A stretch of 64,000 bases of DNA from Nostoc sp. 'Lobaria pulmonaria (5183) cyanobiont' (GCF_002949795.1 NZ_CP026692.1:6184545-6248544); one strand, 5' to 3'; shown: positions 27,225 to 36,263, counted from the stretch's first letter. Program-made: numbers and translations. Notes: generated from the sequence alone by a model not told the origin.

Positions 27225-28274
27225 TTAACGTCCTTCACGATTCAAGCTCAGAGGTTGTTCTTCAACTAGTGGCAGCACATCCTGCCAAAGGCTAATTCCA
27301 TCGTATAATCCTGGAGCCATTAAGAATACTTGAACCCAAAGAATATTGAACCACCAGTAAAGCCCTTGGATAATATTTTCCTGACCTACCAGATATACTG
27401 TCAGCAGGTACAACAAGACCGAAATTATTAAACTAGTAACAGATGCAACTATGCCTTTTGTGGGCTGTGACAACTCTGTGAAAGGCCACATATTGAATTG
27501 CCAGACAAATCCTAAACCAACAGTTGTCCAAATTGCTGCAAAGGTTGGGCCTGTCGTTGTTGTAAATAAATCCAGTCCTAGCTGTTTGAGGAACAATTCT
27601 GTAATCAGAGTAAGTAACAAAATAATACCTGTATGAAGTAACCCCAAACGTGGCATTCCTAGTTCCAATTTGTTCAAAGGCCAACGTTCAAAGAAACTGC
27701 CGAATACTGTCGAACAAGGAAACCAATACCAAGGAATGTAAAACGGTTGAAATCCCCACATTTGCGGCAAAAAGGTGAGGGCAGGGGCAATAAAGAAGAT
27801 GGCAAAAAAGATATTAAGAAAGCCGCTAACTGGATGCCAGTTGCGTACTTCGTTAGTGGTGACAATCGTATTGTCAAAGAAGAACAAACTGGCGGCGGCG
27901 GTAATGATTGCTGTTTGTCCCCACAAGCCAACGGGTGTATCAGTGAGAATTGCTTTTGCAGAAATGAACTTCCAAGCTTCTCCAGTAATATAAACTAGCG
28001 TTAAAAGCACTACTAAATTCACTGTTCCTCGTCCAAATCGGGTGGAGGAAAAGCGAGAACCTGGATAGCCGTTGAGGGAAAAACCTAGATGCCACCACCA
28101 GACGAAGCATATCGTGATGTAAGTCAATTTTGTGCCCACATTCAGCTGAATAATTTGACCAAAGATGAGTTCAAAAATATAGCTAATGACAGCAATTACA
28201 GCAATAAAAAACAGCCCCTTAAATGGCTGACTTTTCCAAATGCTCCGCCTCTGGGTTGGGTTTGCAACGCTCAT
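27225..28274 (-). CDS. Unrecognised polytopic membrane protein in the sulfur region
   Basis: A 349-residue inner-membrane protein with about ten hydrophobic segments (roughly residues 17-38, 48-63, 85-102, 117-135, 149-168, 172-195, 212-230, 246-265, 277-296 and 305-322). It is very rich in Trp, Phe and Tyr (for example FVWWWHLGF and FYIPWYWFP). I do not recognise a family. It is transcribed in the same direction as the SfnB-like gene 195 bases upstream, and sits opposite the porin. Transport of an organosulfur compound or a membrane-bound step is possible but unsupported beyond position. Start ATG at 28274. Confidence 0.75.
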   Translation of the reverse strand: MSVANPTQRRSIWKSQPFKGLFFIAVIAVISYIFELIFGQIIQLNVGTKLTYITICFVWWWHLGFSLNGYPGSRFSSTRFGRGTVNLVVLLTLVYITGEAWKFISAKAILTDTPVGLWGQTAIITAAASLFFFDNTIVTTNEVRNWHPVSGFLNIFFAIFFIAPALTFLPQMWGFQPFYIPWYWFPCSTVFGSFFERWPLNKLELGMPRLGLLHTGIILLLTLITELFLKQLGLDLFTTTTGPTFAAIWTTVGLGFVWQFNMWPFTELSQPTKGIVASVTSLIISVLLYLLTVYLVGQENIIQGLYWWFNILWVQVFLMAPGLYDGISLWQDVLPLVEEQPLSLNREGR

Positions 28275-28469
28275 AGTATCAACTTAAATAATGTTGGATT
28301 TACCCTGGGTAAAGCATTTTGATACATTTTATATTTTAAATTTTGGATTTTGGATTGAATAATTTAAAATCTAAAACTTCAAAAAATATTTAAATTTTTA
28401 GATTGAAAAAATTTCCTAATCCAAAATCTAAAATCCAAAATTGAGTCACCCCAGTAGAGAATGCTGCAA

Positions 28470-29678
28470 TTACAACCAAGGATGGCGCGGGGGATAGACA
28501 CCATTGAGGAAGTAGTTACCAACAGCGTAGTACTTCCAACGCACGGGATCGTGGAGTGTGTGAGCGCGGGCATTTCGCCAGTGGCGATTGTAGTTGAATT
28601 CCTCCAATGTGGACTTAGTACCTGCTAGTTCAAACAATTTGTTGGTAGCTAGTAATGCTGCTTCGGTGGCTAAGGCTTTGGCTTCAGCAACTGCGATCGA
28701 TGCTTCAACTACCTTGGGTTCTTCTAAGCCTGACTCGTTGGCGATGTCAAGAAATTCGCCTGCACGACGCAGCAATGCTTCAGAAGCGTGAACCTGAATT
28801 TGGACATTGCCTAAGTTATAGAGCGTCAGTGGGTCTTCGTAACCTTTTTCTAAATTGCTGTCAACCCAAGGGCGGGTATGCTTGCGAACAAAGTGGATGG
28901 TGTCACGGACTGCGGCTTTAGCAATTCCCACATCTACGGCGGCTTGGATAATTTGGGCGATCGCACCCATTGGTGTTGCCCTCTCAAAGGCTAAGTAGTG
29001 CGGAATGACGTGTTCTGCCTTAACTTTCACATTTTCAATAATGGTAGTGCCGCTAGCAGTGGTACGCTGTCCGAAGCTCGTCCAATCATCAAGTAGGGTT
29101 AGTCCTTCGGCATCTCTTTCGACAAATGCCACCACTGTCTTACCATCTGGATTACTGGCAATAACGGGAACCCAATGTGCCAGTAGTGCCCCAGCAGAGT
29201 AGTATTTGCGTCCGTTGAGTACGAAGTCAGATCCATCTGGTGTTAATTTCGTCTGCACATCGTTGACAGACTTAGTGCCAATTTCCGAGAAGGCGTTACC
29301 AAAGCGCTTACCTTGTAGAGCTAAATCAAAGAAGAACTTCTTCTGCTCATCTGTACCATCTAACCGGACTGCTTCCACCATGTAGAGGTGGTTTTGGGGA
29401 ATTTGACCGAGGCTAGAATCAGCTTCGGAGATGATTTTAATGACTTCTGCTAGAGTGGCACTTGATACAAAAGCACCGCCATACTCTTTCGGGACTGTAA
29501 TTCCCCACAATCCACTCTGGGAAAACTTTTCTACCTCTTGGGCAGGTAAACGCCGATTTTGGTCGCGCTCTGAGTCTCCCTTGGCAAACTCAGCTGCTAA
29601 TTCGTGAGCGATCGCGATCGCTTCTTTGTCATCCCGAATAATATGCGCCTTCTGGTCAGTATTAATTACTGATGTCAT
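28470..29678 (-). CDS. sfnB: SfnB-family sulfur acquisition oxidoreductase
   Basis: An acyl-CoA dehydrogenase-fold flavoprotein of 402 residues. In Pseudomonas, SfnB takes part in dimethyl sulfone use. Motifs are GLWGITVPKEYGGAFVSSAT (about 56-75), QNHLYMVEAVRL, YYSAGALLAHW (about 158), DDWTSFGQRTTASGTT (about 196-211) and the C-terminal RHWRNARAHTLHDPVRWKYY. It lies 151 bases from sfnG on the same strand and is likely co-transcribed. An AATCCAAAATC repeat borders its 3' end. Confidence 0.87.
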   Translation of the reverse strand: MTSVINTDQKAHIIRDDKEAIAIAHELAAEFAKGDSERDQNRRLPAQEVEKFSQSGLWGITVPKEYGGAFVSSATLAEVIKIISEADSSLGQIPQNHLYMVEAVRLDGTDEQKKFFFDLALQGKRFGNAFSEIGTKSVNDVQTKLTPDGSDFVLNGRKYYSAGALLAHWVPVIASNPDGKTVVAFVERDAEGLTLLDDWTSFGQRTTASGTTIIENVKVKAEHVIPHYLAFERATPMGAIAQIIQAAVDVGIAKAAVRDTIHFVRKHTRPWVDSNLEKGYEDPLTLYNLGNVQIQVHASEALLRRAGEFLDIANESGLEEPKVVEASIAVAEAKALATEAALLATNKLFELAGTKSTLEEFNYNRHWRNARAHTLHDPVRWKYYAVGNYFLNGVYPPRHPWL

Positions 29679-29829
29679 AGTAAAACTCCTTGATTGTGAT
29701 TGAGTGACTGATAATCGTCACTACTATGAGACAGCCTTTAGGTTTTTCTTAGTGCCGTTCGGATATAGCTGTTATCTACAACAGTTTCAATCCACAAAAC
29801 CCGCTCCTACAAAGTATGTTGCTGTTAAT

Positions 29830-30927
29830 CTACACTCCAACCAACTCATCCGCTGTCCGACGATTAGCTTCAAGTTCGCGCACAATCGGTATTACTGTCT
29901 TACCAAATGCAGGCAAATCATCTGTGTAGTGTAAGAAGCCACCGAGAATTAGATCGACTCCCGCTTCATGGAACTGGCGAATCTTTTCAGCTACTTGTTC
30001 AGCCGTGCCAATCAAGCCCGATCGGAAGCCATCGTTATACTGCACCAAGTCTTCAAAATTGGAATTTGCCCACATTCCCTGACGTTCACGAGTAGAAGAT
30101 CCCGCCTGTTTCACGGCTTCGCCAAATCCTTTCACCGCCTCTACATCAGCTTGGGCAATAATATCGCGCAATACTTCATGGGCTTCTGCTTCCGTATCTC
30201 GCACGATGATAAAGGAATTCAAACCAAACTTAATTGTGCGTCCTTCAAGACTCGCTAATTCAGACACTTCTTCAATCTGCTCTTTCACGCCTTCTATGGT
30301 GTTACCATTCATGAAATACCAATCAGACACCCGGCCAGCCATCCGCCGTGCTGCTTTGGAGTTACCACCTTGGAATATCTCTGGGTGGGGATTCTGATTA
30401 ATTGGTTTAGGCTTTACCCAACCACCGTTGATGCGATAAAAGTCGCCTTTGAAGTGAAACTCCTCCTCAGTCCATAAACCTTTGAGAACGCGGATAAATT
30501 CTTCTGAACGACGATAGCGTTCGTCATGGTCTAACCAATGTTCACCATATATAGTGAATTCATCTTTGAACCAGCCGCTAACTACATTCAGAGCAAACCG
30601 ACCGTTAGAGAGAAAATCAATACTTGCACCCATTTTGGCAACTACTCCCGGATGCCACAATCCAGGGTGAACTGCTGCAATCAATTTCAATTTCTTGGTG
30701 ACAGGAGCCAAGGCCGACACAGTTGTAAGTGCCTCTAGTTGGTACTCAGCGCCATAGCTAGCGATAAATCTGGCTTGTGCTAGAGCATATTCAAATCCAA
30801 CTTCTTCAGCCGTCTGAGCTAGTTGAGCATTATATTCGTAAGTCCAATCTGTGCGTTGGGGAATTTTACTAACAACTAACCCACCGCTGACGTTGGGAAT
30901 CCAGTACGCGAACTTAATATCTACCAT
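29830..30927 (-). CDS. sfnG: Dimethyl sulfone monooxygenase SfnG
   Basis: A luciferase-like FMNH2-dependent monooxygenase, expected to convert dimethyl sulfone to methanesulfinate and formaldehyde. The N terminus (MVDIKFAYWIPNVSGGLVVS) and the blocks AAVHPGLWHPGVVAKMGASI, GRFALNVVSGWFKDEF and HPEIFQGGNSKAARRMA are those of SfnG. Length 365 matches. No flavin reductase is seen in the window, so FMNH2 must come from elsewhere. It is divergent from the 31499 monooxygenase across a 570-bp control region. Confidence 0.92.
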   Translation of the reverse strand: MVDIKFAYWIPNVSGGLVVSKIPQRTDWTYEYNAQLAQTAEEVGFEYALAQARFIASYGAEYQLEALTTVSALAPVTKKLKLIAAVHPGLWHPGVVAKMGASIDFLSNGRFALNVVSGWFKDEFTIYGEHWLDHDERYRRSEEFIRVLKGLWTEEEFHFKGDFYRINGGWVKPKPINQNPHPEIFQGGNSKAARRMAGRVSDWYFMNGNTIEGVKEQIEEVSELASLEGRTIKFGLNSFIIVRDTEAEAHEVLRDIIAQADVEAVKGFGEAVKQAGSSTRERQGMWANSNFEDLVQYNDGFRSGLIGTAEQVAEKIRQFHEAGVDLILGGFLHYTDDLPAFGKTVIPIVRELEANRRTADELVGV

Positions 30928-31498
30928 AATTGTGCGTTTGTAATTGAAATTGCTTGGTTATTTGTCTAAGTTTGCAAGTGAAGTAACAAAATCTAATTTG
31001 TGATCACTAACAAATCAGCTAAAACTTGATCGGGCAAAATTTTAGTCAAAATCGAAAGCTTGAGAGTGGTTGCAAACTACTTTGAGTTTACAAGTAGACA
31101 ATTCTTTGATGGCAATAATATACCATAACTCGACTGTGCTACCGTAGTTTTTAATGAATCAGACTTTATCACAACAATTTTTCTGATGTCGTGACTCGAT
31201 ATACTTAAATTCCATTTCCATATTCCATTTTGGAATACTGCCCAATTTTCCTGGGTATTTAATTATTTTTTATACCTGCTGGCTATTATCCTGATTCAGT
31301 CAGAGCAATTAGGAATCAGGACTCGACAGAGTATCGATACTATTCCAGATCGTGATAAATAAATGCTTCTCATCTGTCATCTGCAACTATACACAGCAGA
31401 AATAAATGTGGTAGTGTGAACTACTAAATTACGGTAAAACTATGTAGTTACCGTAATTTGATGAATGCCTCGTAAAAAAAAGCACAGGAAAAACATTT
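30928..31498. promoter_or_regulatory. Divergent control region of the two sulfur monooxygenases
   Basis: This 571-bp region separates sfnG from the second monooxygenase and holds no gene. Two motifs stand out near the plus-strand gene: GTAGTGTGAACTAC at 31411-31424, which fits the NtcA consensus GTAN8TAC, and an inverted repeat at 31426-31459 (listed separately). The length suggests complex control of both transcription units. Confidence 0.55.
31426..31459. promoter_or_regulatory. Inverted repeat AAATTACGGTAA-N10-TTACCGTAATTT
   Basis: The two 12-base arms are perfect complements around a 10-base spacer, 39 bases upstream of the ATG at 31499. The design suits a dimeric or tetrameric regulator such as the LysR-type protein encoded downstream. 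A transcript hairpin is the alternative, but no T-run follows. Confidence 0.55.
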
Positions 31499-32572
31499 AT
31501 GCCACTTCAGTTTGGAATTTGGTCGCCGGTCTGTGGTGGATGGTTGCGGGTTGTCAACCATGAAGCTAATTTATCTACACAAGATTTGGTAAAGCTGGCA
31601 GTTCAGGCAGACGAGTTAGGTTATGACTTCTATTACATTCCCGAACATTACTTAAATGCAGTTCATGGGCCTAACTATAATGTCGCTGACGCTTGGATTA
31701 CAGCAGCTTTAGCAAGTTTGAACACCAAGAATATCAAGATTGTTGCGGCTGTACAACCTGGTTTTAAACTGCCTGCGGTAGTTGCCAATTTGAGTGCAAA
31801 CATTCAAAATCAGCTTAGTAACGGCAGATTTGCTCTCAGTGGTATTGCAGGTTGGTGGAAATTAGAAGTAGAAAGCTATGGAGATATCTGGCTACCTCAC
31901 AGCGATCGCTACGCACGATTAGAAGAGTACATTGATGTAATCAAGGGGCTGTGGACAGTCGGAGGCTTTAATTATGTTGGCAAATACTACACTATTAAGG
32001 GTGGTATTCTTGCAGATCAGCCGACACCAACACCACCCATTTTCATTGCTGGGGAATCAGACAGGGCAATTAACCTAGCGGCTCGCCTGGGAGATTATCT
32101 ATTTATCAACGCTGATGAACCAGAAAAAACGGCAGCATTGGTGCAGAAAGTGAAAAGATTGGCTAGCGATCGCTACGGTCGTCAGATTAAAGTAGCAATG
32201 AGTGCGTTTGCGATCGTTCGCGAACATACAGCCCAAGCCGAAGCCAGATTAGAAGCGATTTATCGTTCTGCCGATTGGCAGCAAATCGAGTACTTTCAAG
32301 AGCAAATCGATCCTAACGTAGTTGCCCATAACAAACTAGATATCAGTCAAACCATTGAAGCCAATCTCGGTTTGTCTGCTCAACTGGTTGGCGATCGCTA
32401 TACTGTTATTAACCGCCTGAAAGAATATGAAGCCGTTGGCGTTGACTTAATAGTACTGAAATTTGAATCTATGTTGGAAGACACTATTCGCTTCCACAAA
32501 CTAGTGATTTCCGAATATAGACAGCAGAGTAGCTTAAACTGCGTCCACGTTGAAAACCGTAGTTCTGTATGA
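31499..32572 (+). CDS. Luciferase-like FMNH2-dependent monooxygenase, SsuD/SfnG relative
   Basis: A 357-residue LLM-class flavin monooxygenase with a bacterial-luciferase fold, expected to oxidise an alkanesulfonate, sulfone or related compound. Blocks include YYIPEHYLNAVHGPNYNVAD (about 47-66), AAVQPGFKLPAVVANLSANI, GRFALSGIAGWWKLEVESYG and PPIFIAGESDRAINLAAR. It is a clear paralogue of SfnG. The last 12 codons (LNCVHVENRSSV) lie inside the MITE at 32535-32710, so insertion replaced or extended the original C terminus. Substrate unknown. Confidence 0.87.
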   Translation: MPLQFGIWSPVCGGWLRVVNHEANLSTQDLVKLAVQADELGYDFYYIPEHYLNAVHGPNYNVADAWITAALASLNTKNIKIVAAVQPGFKLPAVVANLSANIQNQLSNGRFALSGIAGWWKLEVESYGDIWLPHSDRYARLEEYIDVIKGLWTVGGFNYVGKYYTIKGGILADQPTPTPPIFIAGESDRAINLAARLGDYLFINADEPEKTAALVQKVKRLASDRYGRQIKVAMSAFAIVREHTAQAEARLEAIYRSADWQQIEYFQEQIDPNVVAHNKLDISQTIEANLGLSAQLVGDRYTVINRLKEYEAVGVDLIVLKFESMLEDTIRFHKLVISEYRQQSSLNCVHVENRSSV

Positions 32573-32710
32573 ATAGAAAAACCCTCATCCCCCAGCCCCT
32601 TCTCCCAATATTGGGAGAAGGGGAGCCGGAAAGAAGTCCCTCTCCCTACTTGGGAGAGGGATTTAGGGTGAGGGCAAAAACTACGGTTCTCAACATAGAT
32701 GAGGTTTAAT
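32535..32710 (-). mobile_element. 176-bp MITE, copy 2 (inverted relative to 5077-5252)
   Basis: It is the reverse complement of 5077-5252 over its full 176 bases, with matching boundaries that stop abruptly on both sides. The stretch runs from TAAACTGCGTCCACG to GAACATAGATGAGG-like sequence ending GGTTTAAT. It overlaps the last codons of the upstream gene and carries the first apparent ATG (32699) of the downstream frame. The near identity of copies 27 kb apart points to recent movement. Confidence 0.87.
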
Positions 32711-32743
32711 TACCTTGTAATTAAAAATCTTGCCTTACCTAGC

Positions 32744-34762
32744 ATGAATAAGATTAAACTCGAAGACATTACCCTAAATCACCTCAAAATCTTAAAAGCA
32801 GTAGATGACTGTGGTAGCTTCTCTAAAGCAGCACAAAAACTAGGTTATAGTCAAGCATTAATTAGTAAAAAAGTCAAACAAATAGAGGATTGTTTCGGAG
32901 TAATTCTCCTAAATCGCTCTCCTGGCTCTATAGGTTTGACTAATAAAGGCAGGAAATTGATTTCCCAGACACTTAATGTCGTAGAAACTGTAGAAAATCT
33001 GCAAGAAGAATTTCAGGCAACATTTAGCGCTGAGGGCGAAGATTTGATATTGGGAGCTACTAGTTTCATTTTAGAAGTCTGGCTCAAACAATATTTGCAG
33101 CGATTTCAGCTTTGTTTCCCAGGTAGAAATCTTAAAGAGATTGCGATTAAAAATAGCAGATTTTTTTCCAATTCTCAACTCCTAGAAATGGATCTTTTGC
33201 TCAACAGTTGCGCTGGATACAAAGAAGAACACCACTGCACTAGATTAAAAACTCATAAAATGCTGTTGGTATCCTTTGGGGCAAGTAAATATCTCAATCA
33301 GCATAGCTTAGTTAAAATAAATGATATCGATCTGGCTGATGTTGTACTTTTAGATGAGGTTCATCAGGAACTATCTAAAAATGAATTTTTGATGAATAAA
33401 TTAACTGGTGTACAGGTGCTACACAGCTATCAAGATTTACTAAACTACGCTGACAAAAATCAAAAGCTAACGATTTTACCTGACTTTTGTCAAGCTGATA
33501 TAATATCTCAATACAAAGTCCTAACTTTTCCGATTCAAGATGTCAATGAATATGGAATTTATCTTCATGTTCCTCGCTTTAGTGAATTGTTAATATCCGC
33601 AGAGAGTTTGGTAAGAAGTTTTAGACTAGATCCGGATAACTTAGAAAGTTTGCCCAACGTAAATCTATTTTTAGGTAGCTGTTCTCCCAAAGAAGAAAAT
33701 GTTCTGAGGATAGGTATTCAGAGAGATTCCATAGGACAGTTTATTGCTGGATATGGAACTAAATATATTTCTGATTTACAGAAAACCTCATCACTTGAAC
33801 AGCCTATTTTGAAAAATATTGAAATTAATCGAGATTTCGAGTTACAAATTCTACCCTTTGCTTCTGGGGAACAAATGAACCGACAGATGAAACGGGGAGA
33901 ACTAGATATTTGTATTTTAGATGATATTTCTCTCTTGAATAATGGTAGTCAATTCTTTGATGATTTAAGTTTTGGTTCTAAATTAATTGGGATTGCTTCG
34001 TATAATCTTTTGGGTCAAGATATAAATATTGTTTTGCATAAAGATTCTTCTATAAACACTATCCAGGATCTAAAAGGTAAACGAATTTCTACTTTATTTG
34101 GTTCAAATGCCCATAGGTTCGTCATTACTCTTTTTGACCTCTATGATATGGATGTCAGTAAAGATTGCAGATTAGTGAATGAAGATCCTCGTAGAGCAAG
34201 TAAGAGTTTGGCAAATAAAACTATAGATGCTTACGTATGTTGTCACACTTTTGCCTCAATTTTAGAAGCTTATGCTTTTGTCAGAAAGCTGCCTCTATCT
34301 CAAACAATTACTTTAAGAATTCCATCAATCAGAGGAATTGTTTGTCGCTCGCAGTTCATTAAAGAAAATCCTAAAATTGTAGTTGCTTATTTACATGATT
34401 TAGTGGTTGCTAACTATTGGTTTAATTCATCTCCAATCAAGGCAGCAGATTTATTAACTAAAGTGATTGATGTGAGAACAACTCAAGTAAATCAGTTTTT
34501 TAATCCGGTATTTGGGAACCGCATCGATCCAACCCTGAAACCTCAATGGTCTTGGTTGCTGAAGACTTTAAATCGCAGGTTAGAAGGAAAATATGGTATT
34601 TCACTATTTGATGTAGATTTCTGGATAGATGATTATTTTTTAAGACTTGTCTATAATTTGCTAAATCTAGATTATCACTTTCATCAAGTTTCTTTTGCAA
34701 GTGAATTTTCTAGCAGCTATTTTATTGAGGAACAGTTTAGCCGACACATAAAAGTTCTGTAA
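32744..34762 (+). CDS. Chimeric regulator: LysR-type module fused to SsuA-like binding domain
   Basis: The N-terminal winged helix-turn-helix (about residues 5-65; SFSKAAQKLGYSQALISKKV) is that of LysR regulators, followed by a LysR-like effector domain (about 85-300). A second ligand-binding domain starts near residue 322 (LRIGIQRDS) and resembles SsuA/NrtA periplasmic proteins: PFASGEQMNRQMKRGELDIC, DSSINTIQDLKGKRISTLFG and SNAHRFVI. No signal peptide is present, so that domain should be cytoplasmic. The ATG at 32744 (MNKIKLEDITL) starts the LysR fold; the frame's first ATG (32699) lies in the MITE. Likely senses an organosulfur compound. Confidence 0.82.
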   Translation: MNKIKLEDITLNHLKILKAVDDCGSFSKAAQKLGYSQALISKKVKQIEDCFGVILLNRSPGSIGLTNKGRKLISQTLNVVETVENLQEEFQATFSAEGEDLILGATSFILEVWLKQYLQRFQLCFPGRNLKEIAIKNSRFFSNSQLLEMDLLLNSCAGYKEEHHCTRLKTHKMLLVSFGASKYLNQHSLVKINDIDLADVVLLDEVHQELSKNEFLMNKLTGVQVLHSYQDLLNYADKNQKLTILPDFCQADIISQYKVLTFPIQDVNEYGIYLHVPRFSELLISAESLVRSFRLDPDNLESLPNVNLFLGSCSPKEENVLRIGIQRDSIGQFIAGYGTKYISDLQKTSSLEQPILKNIEINRDFELQILPFASGEQMNRQMKRGELDICILDDISLLNNGSQFFDDLSFGSKLIGIASYNLLGQDINIVLHKDSSINTIQDLKGKRISTLFGSNAHRFVITLFDLYDMDVSKDCRLVNEDPRRASKSLANKTIDAYVCCHTFASILEAYAFVRKLPLSQTITLRIPSIRGIVCRSQFIKENPKIVVAYLHDLVVANYWFNSSPIKAADLLTKVIDVRTTQVNQFFNPVFGNRIDPTLKPQWSWLLKTLNRRLEGKYGISLFDVDFWIDDYFLRLVYNLLNLDYHFHQVSFASEFSSSYFIEEQFSRHIKVL

Positions 34763-34974
34763 TGATTCAGGTCTGAGGTAGTTGACTCCTTCAATCATAA
34801 TTGAGGGGCAATCTCCCCATGCTTGCTTTCACGAATCAAAAGCAGTCACAAGGCTATTGCCCCTAAATATTTTGAGCTGCGATCGCTCTTTCCCCAGAAA
34901 CACCTATGAATTATCCTTCATCAGGCTATCTGAATTTATGACTCCACACACCATACTCCGCAATCTCAACACGG

Positions 34975-35691
34975 TTATTCAGCAGTGATGAGTTCAGTAC
35001 TACCACGTGTACGACGCCGTGTGAGGCTATTATACAGCATTACACCGATCGCCTTGATCAAATTACCTTCCAATTCTTGGAACAGCTTCATGTTCGTGCC
35101 AAAGGCAGCGTTAGCTTCATCAACGATGCGATCAGTTGCCGCCTCGTCAAGGGGTAATTCATCCAAAATTTGCCGATATTTGGCTTTGAATGCCTTCTCA
35201 TCAGTAATTTCTGGAAACTCATAAAAGGCTGTTCCTTGTCCATCAGACAAATTCATCGCTGTTACAGCAATATTTTTGAGAATTTGTCCCCCAGATAAGT
35301 CACCTATGTAACGAGTGTATGAATGGGCGATTAACAATTCCGGTTCTGTAGCAGATATTTCTCGGATGCGCTCTACATAAGCTTCACCCGCCGGAGATAG
35401 TTTGATTTGCTCTCTCCAGTTTGCACCAAAGTAATAACTCAGGTCTTGCTCTAGGCTATGCTTGCGATTTAACTGAGGAAAGTTAATTTTAGAAATTATT
35501 GGATGCTGGCGGTGGTTTTCCATTTCCTCTTCCATCGCTGAGTAGACGAAGTAGAAGTTAGCAACAAGTTTTCGGTAAGAGTTTTTTTCCACTACTCCTT
35601 TTAAAAAGCACTTGACAAAACCTACATTTTCTGCCATCGTGTGGGCTTTTTTAGTGCCTACACGTAATTTGGTTGCTAAATTGCTGCTCAT
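34975..35691 (-). CDS. ho1: Heme oxygenase
   Basis: It opens heme to biliverdin IX-alpha using ferredoxin, feeding phycobilin synthesis. The axial His17 lies in GTKKAHTMAEN. Family blocks are YFVYSAMEEEMENH (about residues 46-59), the ALPHA-helix region HSYTRYIGDLSGGQILKNIA (about 122-141), with its GDLSGG distal helix, and FGTNMKLFQELEGNL. Length 238 is that of cyanobacterial HO1. The gene stands alone; bilin reductases are not in the window. Confidence 0.95.
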   Translation of the reverse strand: MSSNLATKLRVGTKKAHTMAENVGFVKCFLKGVVEKNSYRKLVANFYFVYSAMEEEMENHRQHPIISKINFPQLNRKHSLEQDLSYYFGANWREQIKLSPAGEAYVERIREISATEPELLIAHSYTRYIGDLSGGQILKNIAVTAMNLSDGQGTAFYEFPEITDEKAFKAKYRQILDELPLDEAATDRIVDEANAAFGTNMKLFQELEGNLIKAIGVMLYNSLTRRRTRGSTELITAE

Positions 35692-36263
35692 GCTAAATTT
35701 CTCAACTTTAAAAAGTTAACTGCCGGAGTTTTGATTCACTAACGGCTAAAAGGCCATTAAAACGTTACCTTAAAACTATTTGATGAGAATTTATATTAAA
35801 ATTTTTTAAGCTGCAATGATTTTGTTGTTTTTTACACAGCAACGAGGCTAAGAGAACATAAATTTAGATTTCAGTTTTTTGATTTTTTGTTGTTATTAGC
35901 TGAATCTCGCTTTCATTCTCAGCAAAGCTGAGAATTTTTGTGATACAGTCACAGTAATATTTATTACATAGTTATTGGTTAGTAGCATTGCAATGTGTGA
36001 ACTAATACAGATAAAAATCAAAACTAAAATTGCCAGCATAAAGGGAATAATTGGCTAAGATGTGGAGACTTTATTAATAACGTAAAAACCAATATTGACT
36101 TTATCAAAGATTTACAATCAAAGACAGCTAAATTCAGTATTATTACGTAAAGTTAGCTCGATCTAAAATGAATTTCTTAAAGAGAAAAAGCATGTCAAAA
36201 TTGCTGAATAAAGTCTTAAGTGCTATTTATTTTTCAGTGTGATTGTGTGGAGTGTTTAAAAAT
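35692..36263. other. Divergent intergenic region between heme oxygenase and glmM
   Basis: About 570 bases without a gene. It should contain both promoters. The only clear structure is the hairpin at 35915-35939. Confidence 0.45.
35915..35939 (+). terminator. Terminator-like hairpin without an upstream gene
   Basis: ATTCTCAGC, a three-base loop AAA, GCTGAGAAT and then TTTTT fit an intrinsic terminator on the plus strand. No plus-strand gene precedes it (the neighbour is minus-strand heme oxygenase), so it could end a short non-coding RNA starting after 35700. Confidence 0.5.

Noticed and set aside
32699-32743. ATG at 32699 as the start of the LysR-type regulator
   Set aside because: It lies inside the 176-bp MITE, and the LysR fold begins at the ATG 45 bases downstream.
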